Part shown: piece after piece, positions 1-5,463 of the stretch
How positions within the stretch are numbered: the first letter of the stretch is position 1
Layout: each line of letters opens with the position of its first letter
Source: JBGTHB01 sp041746415
GTDB lineage: Bacteria > Pseudomonadota > Gammaproteobacteria > Coxiellales > Coxiellaceae
NCBI GenBank assembly: GCA_041746415.1
Contig: JBGTHB010000028.1
Location: forward strand, 1 to 18,370
Direction of reading: 5' to 3'
Length of the DNA stretch: 18,370 bases
Notes under the pieces: generated by a model
What the model saw: only the letters and a program-made list of their open reading frames with translations
Database searches by the model: none
Told to the model about the DNA's origin: nothing
Program-made: the position numbers and the translations under genes

Positions 1-1289
1 GCCGGCGCCCAATCGCAACTATATAAATTTAAATCTTTGCCAAGTTTATTGCGTAAAGCCCCTAACGCATCGTTAACAATTTTTGCTTTATCCGCACCAA
101 AGAAAATTAAATCATTGGCTTTAGCTTGAGTGCGTTTTAAAATTTCAGCAATTGCTGCATCAGGTAAAAATTTTAAAATAGGCGATTGTAAACCATCGCG
201 GCCTTGTGCAGGATCAACTACTTTTATATACGCTAAACCTTTAGCACCATAATTTCCCACGAACTGAGTGTAATCATCAATTTGTTTTCGTGTTAATTCG
301 CCAGCTTGGGGTACGCACATTGCGGCGACGCGACTGTCAGTGTCATTTGCCGGTGCGCTAAATACTTTAAACTCAACCGATTTTAATAAATCGCTAATTT
401 CAACTAACTCTAGTGGAATGCGTAAATCGGGTTTGTCGGAACCATAACGTTGCATAGCGTCGTGATAAGTGAGACGTGGGAATGGGTCTGGCAGCGTCAC
501 ATTTAATATGGATTTAAATAGCTCACGTACCATGGCTTCCATTAAATTCTGAATATCCTCTTCTTGTGCAAACGCCATTTCTAAATCGAGTTGCGTGAAT
601 TCAGGTTGGCGATCAGCACGTAAATCTTCATCACGAAAGCAACGCACGATTTGATAATATTTATCAAAGCCAGCAGCCATTAATAATTCTTTAAAAATTT
701 GTGGCGATTGGGGTAATGCAAAAAAATGGCCGCTGTGCGTTCGCGATGGCACTAAATAATCACGCGCACCTTCGGGTGTGGCTTTGGTTAAAATGGGTGT
801 CTCAACATCCATAAAATCACGTTCATCTAAGAACTGACGAATGAAACGCACGATTGCTGAACGAGTTTTAAAGCGAGCGAAGACTTCACTACGACGTAAA
901 TCAAGATAACGGTATTTCAACCGTGTTTCTTCACCCACTTCTTGATAATCATCAATGTTAAAAGGCGGTGGTGCGGAGCGATTTAAAATTTTTAACTCAG
1001 TAGCCGCAAGTTCAATTTCACCTGAAGTCAGCTCTTTATTAGCTGTGCCTTCAGGACGTTGGCGAACTACACCTGTTACTTGGATAACAAATTCATTACG
1101 CAGTGTTTGAGCGATTTCAAAACTCGCCGCTTGTGCCGGATCACACACCACTTGCAGCAAGCCTTCACGATCACGCAAATCAATAAATATTAAACCACCG
1201 TGGTCACGACGACGATGAACCCATCCGCAAAGCGTCAGTGTTTGTTCGAGTTGTTGGGAGTTAACGCTGCCACAGTATTGCGATCGCAT
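1..1289 (-). CDS. aspS: Aspartyl-tRNA synthetase, N-terminal ~430 residues (3' end outside window)
   Basis: Class IIb aminoacyl-tRNA synthetase that charges tRNA with aspartate in the cytoplasm. The frame is open from the start codon to the window edge, giving 429 complete codons of a protein normally about 590 residues. The N-terminal OB-fold anticodon domain is seen around residues 1–105 (GWVHRRRDHGG, then FIDLRDREG). Class II motif 1 follows in RFIRQFLDERDFMDVETPIL, and motif 2 in FRDEDLRADRQPEFTQ; motif 3 is cut off. The start at 1289 matches the family (MRSQYCG); an in-frame ATG two codons upstream at 1295 is also possible. His30 and Gly81 match the pair that marks non-discriminating AspRS in Pseudomonas aeruginosa, so this enzyme may also mischarge tRNA-Asn. 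The gene lies downstream of two membrane-protein genes on the same strand, as DUF502 and aspS often do in gammaproteobacteria. Confidence 0.97.
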   Translation of the reverse strand, partial: MRSQYCGSVNSQQLEQTLTLCGWVHRRRDHGGLIFIDLRDREGLLQVVCDPAQAASFEIAQTLRNEFVIQVTGVVRQRPEGTANKELTSGEIELAATELKILNRSAPPPFNIDDYQEVGEETRLKYRYLDLRRSEVFARFKTRSAIVRFIRQFLDERDFMDVETPILTKATPEGARDYLVPSRTHSGHFFALPQSPQIFKELLMAAGFDKYYQIVRCFRDEDLRADRQPEFTQLDLEMAFAQEEDIQNLMEAMVRELFKSILNVTLPDPFPRLTYHDAMQRYGSDKPDLRIPLELVEISDLLKSVEFKVFSAPANDTDSRVAAMCVPQAGELTRKQIDDYTQFVGNYGAKGLAYIKVVDPAQGRDGLQSPILKFLPDAAIAEILKRTQAKANDLIFFGADKAKIVNDALGALRNKLGKDLNLYSCDWAP

Positions 1290-1332
1290 GCTCATTAGTT
1301 TTTTACCCGCTATTTATATACAAGAATGGCAG

Positions 1333-1361
1333 ATCTTAGCTGGCTTCGTTAGGGCGAGCAA
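1333..1361 (-). promoter_or_regulatory. Candidate sigma70 promoter for aspS
   Basis: On the minus strand a -35-like TTGCTC (1361–1356) and a -10-like TAAGAT (1338–1333) are separated by exactly 17 bp, about 40 bp upstream of the aspS start. This suggests aspS can be transcribed independently of the two upstream membrane-protein genes. No strong terminator was seen between 1296 and 1389, so read-through is equally possible. Confidence 0.4.
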
Positions 1362-1389
1362 GCGTTTAGGGGTTTGCACCGGCGCTTAG

Positions 1390-2148
1390 TTATGACCTGA
1401 GTTTATTGTAAAGATTTGCCTGGAGTAGCGAACAAAAAGGCAGCAGCCAGATTGCACCCACTATTGCCACTATAGATCCGAGTGCCCCCAGCCAAACCAG
1501 ATTGAGTAGCATACCAATAATGAAAGCAGCAAATACCAGTGCCATCAACACATAGTTAAATACAAAAACCAGCAGCACCTTAAAAAAGTGACGCCACACC
1601 AGCTTGCATGAATCACCTATTGCTTGAAATACGCCATTATTTTTGTCAGCAATAAGTGGAATGGTGAAATAGCAAAAAAGCGTAATCACTATGCCGATAA
1701 TATAGCCCGCGATTTCTGCAGGTGGAAGATGAACTGCAGTTAGCGTTGCGGCAGGGTGAGATTTTAGAAAAAAATACTCATTAAGAAAGCTATTGGCAGC
1801 ACTGACTAGGCTAAATAACAACATGAATGTCATAGCTTGTGGTGCGCGTTTAAAATAATTAAAACCAGTTTGGGCATTTGGTGTTTCGCCGCGTATTTTT
1901 TTAAATGCCACCATAAAAATACCACACATAAAAATACCCAGGGTGACATTAACGACGATGGGCACAATGAGTTTAATCCAAATCAAAGGTAACGATTTGC
2001 CATAAATACTGGTGCCGATGGCGAGCATAATAATTTCTACGAGTACGGCGCAGGCGGCTGTTGTGAGCACGATTAACCACAGTGGCCATTTTATACCATG
2101 TATGGCTTGCCACGATTCAGTTACTAGGGATTTAAATGAGCAGTTCAT
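1390..2148 (-). CDS. Polytopic inner-membrane protein, BPSS1780/YciC-like
   Basis: A 252-residue hydrophobic protein with about five or six membrane segments: after a short N-terminal amphipathic part come segments near residues 20–45, 55–85, 105–120, 145–170 and two near the C-terminus (about 190–245). The layout recalls the BPSS1780/YciC family of bacterial membrane proteins of unknown function; this is an overall resemblance, with no catalytic motif visible. The start was placed at 2148 because GGAG sits 6 bases upstream; the same frame extends ten codons further but with no ribosome binding site. It lies 50 bp after the DUF502 gene and about 95 bp before aspS on the same strand, so the three may be co-transcribed. 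Function unknown. Confidence 0.8.
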   Translation of the reverse strand: MNCSFKSLVTESWQAIHGIKWPLWLIVLTTAACAVLVEIIMLAIGTSIYGKSLPLIWIKLIVPIVVNVTLGIFMCGIFMVAFKKIRGETPNAQTGFNYFKRAPQAMTFMLLFSLVSAANSFLNEYFFLKSHPAATLTAVHLPPAEIAGYIIGIVITLFCYFTIPLIADKNNGVFQAIGDSCKLVWRHFFKVLLVFVFNYVLMALVFAAFIIGMLLNLVWLGALGSIVAIVGAIWLLPFCSLLQANLYNKLRS

Positions 2149-2198
2149 GGTTTTCTCCGCGTACATCAAAAAAATCAATTGGTGCGAAGAATAACATA

Positions 2199-2822
2199 TT
2201 ATTCTTGAGTGGGGATAGTGCTGTCATTCATCGTTAATCGGTGGTGTGGCATGATCACCCCAAGCGATACAATCGCTTTGAATGCCTCTTCAATTGTCAT
2301 ATTTAATTCAGTCACGTCTGCCACTGGTACAATAATTAAAAAACCGGAAGTGGGATTAGGTGTAGTGGGAATGAATACAGTGAGCATTTGACCATTGGTA
2401 GGCGTGCCTTGAAATTTACCACTGGTTTGAAAGCCAATGCTCCATAAACCTTTGCGAGGGTATTCCACTAACACGACTTGTTTAAATGAATCACCGCTTG
2501 CTTGAAAGAATGCGTTAGCGACTTGTTTAACAGCGGAATAAATACTGCGAATAATTGGGATGCGTGATAACAACCGTTCTGAAATCTCAACGAGTTTATT
2601 GCCAAGAAAATTTGTCACCAGTAAGCCCGTGAGAAAAATAATAATAATCGCCAGCAAAATACCAAGACCAGGTATGTGATGGCCAATTAACTGATCAGGC
2701 TGGTAGGGATGTGGCAACAATGAAATGGTGCTGTCGAGCAAATCAAATAAAAAACGGATGACGACAAATGTAGCCCATATAGGCAGCCAAAATAACAATC
2801 CGGCTATAAGGTATTTTTTCAT
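2199..2822 (-). CDS. DUF502 family membrane protein
   Basis: A 207-residue protein with two strong membrane segments (about residues 5–28 and 48–72), followed by a soluble domain with the family landmarks: RIPIIRSIYSAVKQV after the second helix, then a VVLVEYPRKGLWSIGFQT stretch and a VFIPTTPNPTSGFLIIVP stretch. This is the DUF502 family, common in proteobacteria and plants and of unknown biochemical role. In many gammaproteobacteria it lies between fmdB and aspS; here fmdB is on the far side of an inserted plus-strand gene. The ribosome binding site is weak (GGG just before the ATG), but the start MKKYLIAGLLFWLP is the natural one, with two positive charges before the first helix. Assignment is firm, function is not known. 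Confidence 0.93.
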   Translation of the reverse strand: MKKYLIAGLLFWLPIWATFVVIRFLFDLLDSTISLLPHPYQPDQLIGHHIPGLGILLAIIIIFLTGLLVTNFLGNKLVEISERLLSRIPIIRSIYSAVKQVANAFFQASGDSFKQVVLVEYPRKGLWSIGFQTSGKFQGTPTNGQMLTVFIPTTPNPTSGFLIIVPVADVTELNMTIEEAFKAIVSLGVIMPHHRLTMNDSTIPTQE

Positions 2823-2850
2823 GGCCCAATAATAACATATTGTTTTGTTT

Positions 2851-2859
2851 TGCTATAAT
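2851..2859 (+). promoter_or_regulatory. Extended -10 promoter for the cysteine-rich gene
   Basis: A perfect TATAAT (2854–2859) is preceded by TG one base upstream (2851–2852), forming an extended -10 element; no good -35 is present at 17 bp, which extended -10 promoters tolerate. Transcription would start near 2866, about 25 bp before the start codon at 2891. The short region between 2823 and 2890 is also the 5' flank of the divergent DUF502 gene. Confidence 0.6.
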
Positions 2860-2890
2860 GGAAACACTAATAATAACAAGGAGGTTAATT

Positions 2891-3349
2891 ATGCGGGTTT
2901 TGAAGCATTGTGTTCTTGCTGTGTTAGTTAGTTGTTTTGCGCTAACCACTTGTGCCGCTGGCAATCAAGCGGATTTTTCAAAGGTCTCATGTGATTCATT
3001 AAGCGTGAGTAAAAACCCTGCAGTAGTTTCTGCAGCGCAAGGTTTGTGTCATCAAATCAAAAGTGATGCCGCCAGCCAAGGTTTGAGCTTGGCGCAGTTT
3101 GCCGCAAAAGAAAAAGAAAACGGCCAATATAAACAAGCTTACTCTAATTACGCAAAACAAGCGTATCGCGCTAACACGCCATTGGGCGTGACAGCAGATG
3201 CGGTATCTGCTCAGACTTGCCAGGGTTTGTGTGCTGGTGCAGATGCAGCCATGGCAATTCCCATCATTGGTTGGATTATTGCCGCGGCATTAGTTGGCAC
3301 AGCAATAGGTGAAGGTTGTGATAATTGCGGCGGTTTTCAACCAGTATAA
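2891..3349 (+). CDS. Small exported cysteine-rich protein, unrecognised
   Basis: I do not recognise a named family. The 152-residue product starts at 2891, where a perfect AAGGAGG lies 6 bases upstream; the frame runs 17 codons further 5' but overlaps the promoter. Residues 1–24 form a clear signal peptide (MRVLKHC, then a hydrophobic core, then TCAAG). The LTTC at the end is a poor lipobox, so signal peptidase I cleavage after CAA or CAAG is more likely than lipidation. The mature part has six cysteines (34, 53, 110, 114, 143, 146), including a CxxxC and a terminal CDNC, suggesting disulfides in the periplasm or outside the cell. A Gly/Ala-rich hydrophobic stretch at about 121–140 resembles a glycine zipper that could insert in a membrane. 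The gene runs against its neighbours and splits the usual fmdB–DUF502 pair, suggesting later insertion. Confidence 0.8.
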   Translation: MRVLKHCVLAVLVSCFALTTCAAGNQADFSKVSCDSLSVSKNPAVVSAAQGLCHQIKSDAASQGLSLAQFAAKEKENGQYKQAYSNYAKQAYRANTPLGVTADAVSAQTCQGLCAGADAAMAIPIIGWIIAAALVGTAIGEGCDNCGGFQPV

Positions 3350-3366
3350 ATTTTTTGTAACTCCAG

Positions 3367-3555
3367 AGCTTATGGGTTGAAATCGGCAATAACGGCCAAT
3401 CTTGAACGTACAGGAGTTTTGCACTTCGTGCTGCAACTCCTTTCTTAAACTATTCTCTGGAGCCTCAAAATGCTCATGTACAATGTGTACACTCTGCTTT
3501 TTCGTTAATTTTGCGTTCAACCTTGTCTCGTTCTTGCCAATTTGCAGATCATCTT
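3367..3555. repeat. Repeat copy A: two blocks shared with the fmdB leader
   Basis: Two blocks occur here and again, in the same order and orientation, at 3901–3945. The first is a 17-base block (agcttatgggttgaaat) at 3367–3383 and 3901–3917. The second is a 12-base block (gcagatcatctt) at 3544–3555 and 3934–3945. In copy A they are 160 bp apart; in copy B only 16 bp. Copy A also contains the hairpin at 3413–3440 and an 11-bp inverted repeat (TGGAGCCTCAA at 3458–3468, its complement at 3587–3597). It appears to be a duplicated leader segment carrying extra DNA, or a small dispersed element. No convincing gene lies in 3350–3601. Confidence 0.55.
3413..3440. terminator. Imperfect hairpin, possible terminator for convergent genes
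   Basis: GGAGTT (3413–3418) pairs with AACTCC (3435–3440), and GCAC/GTGC pair around a TTC loop, with a small internal bulge. On the plus strand it is followed by TTTCTT. It lies between the cysteine-rich gene (plus) and fmdB (minus), which converge here. The short U-tract makes it a modest terminator at best. The hairpin is itself enclosed by an 8-bp inverted pair, CTCCAGAG (3361–3368) and CTCTGGAG (3455–3462). Confidence 0.35.
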
Positions 3556-3601
3556 CTTTGGTACCTGAGTAGTTACAATTTTTTAATTGAGGCTCCAAAA
3601 A

Positions 3602-3886
3602 TTATTCACTTGAAGTCTCAGTTTTCTTCTCCGCTTTTTTCTCGCTAGTAGTTGTTGTTTTTGCTTCACTCTTATCATTTTTTTCGTTGGGCTGTTTTCT
3701 ATTATCACCGCGAAAATCGGTGACATACCAACCACTGCCTTTTAATTGAAAACCTGCTGCAGAGATTTTCTTTTTCAGCGTTTCGTTGTTACAGTTTGGG
3801 CAGTGTGTTTTAGGTTCATCAGAAAATTTTTGTAAAAACTCACATTGATGAGCGCATTGTTGGCATTGGTATTCGTAAATTGGCAT
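3602..3886 (-). CDS. FmdB-type zinc ribbon protein
   Basis: A 94-residue protein of the FmdB/CxxC_CxxC_SSSS family, thought to act as a regulatory or accessory zinc-binding protein; its exact role is unknown. It begins MPIYEYQCQQCAHQCE, the family hallmark, with a first CxxC (Cys8, Cys11) and a second in HCPNC (around residues 35–38), which together would hold one zinc ion. After the core GFQLKGSGWYVTDFR comes a low-complexity tail rich in Lys, Glu, Thr and Ser. The start was set at 3886, with GGAG about 9 bases upstream; a longer frame to 3922 lacks support. It lies about 65 bp after the ABM-fold gene on the same strand and next to repeat copy B. Confidence 0.9.
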   Translation of the reverse strand: MPIYEYQCQQCAHQCEFLQKFSDEPKTHCPNCNNETLKKKISAAGFQLKGSGWYVTDFRGDNRKQPNEKNDKSEAKTTTTSEKKAEKKTETSSE

Positions 3887-3900
3887 AGAACTCACTCTCC

Positions 3901-3945
3901 AGCTTATGGGTTGAAATTGCAATCAGTGCGTTGGCAGATCATCTT
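3901..3945. repeat. Repeat copy B, in the fmdB leader
   Basis: The compact copy of the two-block repeat described at 3367–3555: blocks at 3901–3917 and 3934–3945 with 16 bp between them. It lies just upstream of the fmdB ribosome binding site (minus strand), so it probably contains part of the fmdB 5' untranslated region or promoter. Confidence 0.5.
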
Positions 3946-3953
3946 AGAATCTC

Positions 3954-4250
3954 TTATTCGTCGTAGGGTCGCAATATCTGGGTATCCAATGACGCGCCCA
4001 AATCATTTAAGCTTGATCTGAAACGAATGGTATGGGGTTGCTGCATGTGATGATCAAGTGCTGCTCGATCTTTCCAATGTTGTTGCATCACAAAATAGAT
4101 GGGTTCAGCCGCGGTTTTATAAGTTTCAAAACGCAGGCAACCTGGTTCGGCACGAGACAGCGGGATGACCGCTTGAAGAAGCTGCACGGCTTGTTGAATA
4201 CTTTCTTGTTGTAGTCGGATGTAAACAATAAACTCGATGATTTCATTCAT
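3954..4250 (-). CDS. ABM-fold (antibiotic biosynthesis monooxygenase-like) protein
   Basis: A 98-residue protein of the dimeric alpha+beta barrel ABM superfamily (YgiN-like quinol monooxygenases and related small enzymes). The family pattern is visible: a first beta strand (EFIVYIRLQ), a helix with AVQLLQAVIPLSR, then EPGCLRFETYKT, FVMQQHWKDRAALDHHMQQPH and a final strand. The spacing of EPGC, the W/K and the HH..H segment is typical. Substrate cannot be told from sequence. The start at 4250 has GGAG 6 bases upstream; that GGAG directly abuts the U-tract of the nrdB terminator, leaving no room for a private promoter between them, so expression should depend on read-through from nrdAB. Confidence 0.85.
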   Translation of the reverse strand: MNEIIEFIVYIRLQQESIQQAVQLLQAVIPLSRAEPGCLRFETYKTAAEPIYFVMQQHWKDRAALDHHMQQPHTIRFRSSLNDLGASLDTQILRPYDE

Positions 4251-4260
4251 GGCATGCTCC

Positions 4261-4287
4261 AAAAAAAAGCCCAATTTGGGCTTTTTT
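4261..4287 (-). terminator. Intrinsic terminator of nrdAB, potentially bidirectional
   Basis: A stem AGCCCA/TGGGCT with loop ATT is flanked by an A-run (4261–4268) and a T-run (4282–4287). On the minus strand it lies 18 bp after the nrdB stop codon and ends in eight U. The symmetric A/T runs would also allow it to work on the plus strand. The ABM gene's ribosome binding site starts immediately after it. Confidence 0.85.
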
Positions 4288-4305
4288 ATAGCACAGCTAG
4301 CCGCT

Positions 4306-5442
4306 TTAGTCACCCCAGTCGAGTGCACCGCCCGTTTGATATTCTGTTACTCGCGTTTCAAAAAAGTTTTTCTCCTTTTTGAGATCCATCATTTCGCTCA
4401 TCCACGGGAAGGGATTGCTGGCGCCGACATACTGTTCGGGTAAGCCAATCTGTGCTAGACGACGGTTAGCAATAAACTGCAAATAGTTACGAAACATTTC
4501 TGCATTCAATCCTAAAATGCCTCGCGGCATGGTGTCGTGCGCATATTGGCATTCTAATTCCACGCCTTCTTTAATCATGGCGATGATTTCTTGTTGAAAA
4601 GCATCTGTCCATAAGTGTGGATTTTCAATTTTGATTTGGTTGATAACGTCAATACCAAAGTTAACGTGCATGGATTCATCACGCAAAATATATTGGAATT
4701 GTTCAGAGGTGCCGGTCATTTTACCGCGTCGACCCATCGCTAAAATTTGAGTAAAGCCAACATAGAAAAACAAACCTTCAAATACCACATAAAATGCGAT
4801 TAAATCACGCAATAAGCGTTGATCATTTTCTGTTGTGCCGGTGCTAAACATCGGATCAGCTAAGCTTTGCGTGTAAGGTAACGCCCAAGCTGCTTTGTGT
4901 GAAACGGCTGGCACTTCGCGATACATGTTAAATACTTTTGCTTCATCAAGACCTAAGCTTTCGATGATGTGTTGATACGAGTGGGTGTGTAGTGCTTCTT
5001 CAAACGCTTGGCGTAACAAAAATTGACGGCATTCAGGATTGGTGATGTGACGATAAATCGCTAATACCAAATTATTTGCTACTAATGAATCAGCTGTGGC
5101 AAAAAATCCTAGACTGCGTTCAATGATCATGCGCTCGTCATCGGTTAAACCATGAGGATCTTTCCATAAAGCAATATCAGCGGCCATGCTGATTTCATTT
5201 GGCATCCAGTGGTTAGCGCAACCCGATAAATATTTTTGCCAAGCCCATTTATATTTAAAGGGAACGAGCTGATTTAAATCCGCACTGCAGTTAATCATTT
5301 TTTTGTCGTCAACTTTAATGCGCGCTGCACCCATTTCTAGCTGCTCGAGTCCAGTAGCATGTTGTTGCACCGCTGGTGTTTTTGTAGCGGCGGGTTTGGT
5401 ATCGGCTGTAGCTGTTTCATTCCAATTTAAAATTTCGCTCAT
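4306..5442 (-). CDS. nrdB: Ribonucleoside-diphosphate reductase, class Ia beta subunit
   Basis: A 378-residue radical-generating subunit of aerobic ribonucleotide reductase; it holds the diiron centre and tyrosyl radical used by NrdA. All key residues can be placed by spacing against E. coli NrdB: iron ligands Asp118, Glu149, His152, Glu222, Glu256 and His259, with the radical Tyr156 in HTHSY. The presence of both Asp118 and Tyr156 argues for class Ia rather than the Tyr-less Chlamydia type. The C-terminal tail TEYQTGGALDWGD contains the mobile Tyr of the radical transfer path. An Ala/Thr-rich leader of about 35 residues precedes the fold. AGGAG lies 8 bases upstream of the start; the gap to nrdA is 21 bp, so they form an operon. 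Confidence 0.97.
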   Translation of the reverse strand: MSEILNWNETATADTKPAATKTPAVQQHATGLEQLEMGAARIKVDDKKMINCSADLNQLVPFKYKWAWQKYLSGCANHWMPNEISMAADIALWKDPHGLTDDERMIIERSLGFFATADSLVANNLVLAIYRHITNPECRQFLLRQAFEEALHTHSYQHIIESLGLDEAKVFNMYREVPAVSHKAAWALPYTQSLADPMFSTGTTENDQRLLRDLIAFYVVFEGLFFYVGFTQILAMGRRGKMTGTSEQFQYILRDESMHVNFGIDVINQIKIENPHLWTDAFQQEIIAMIKEGVELECQYAHDTMPRGILGLNAEMFRNYLQFIANRRLAQIGLPEQYVGASNPFPWMSEMMDLKKEKNFFETRVTEYQTGGALDWGD

Positions 5443-5463
5443 TTGTCTGTCTCCTAGATAATA

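Noticed and set aside
3290..3598. A 102-codon minus-strand frame across the repeat region
   Set aside because: It starts at a TTG without a ribosome binding site, overlaps the end of the cysteine-rich gene and consists largely of the repeat and hairpin sequences; it is better explained as non-coding.
4306..5442. Possibility that NrdB is a Tyr-less, Chlamydia-like class Ic subunit
   Set aside because: Tyr156 sits at the E. coli Tyr122 position and the first ligand is Asp118, the class Ia pattern.
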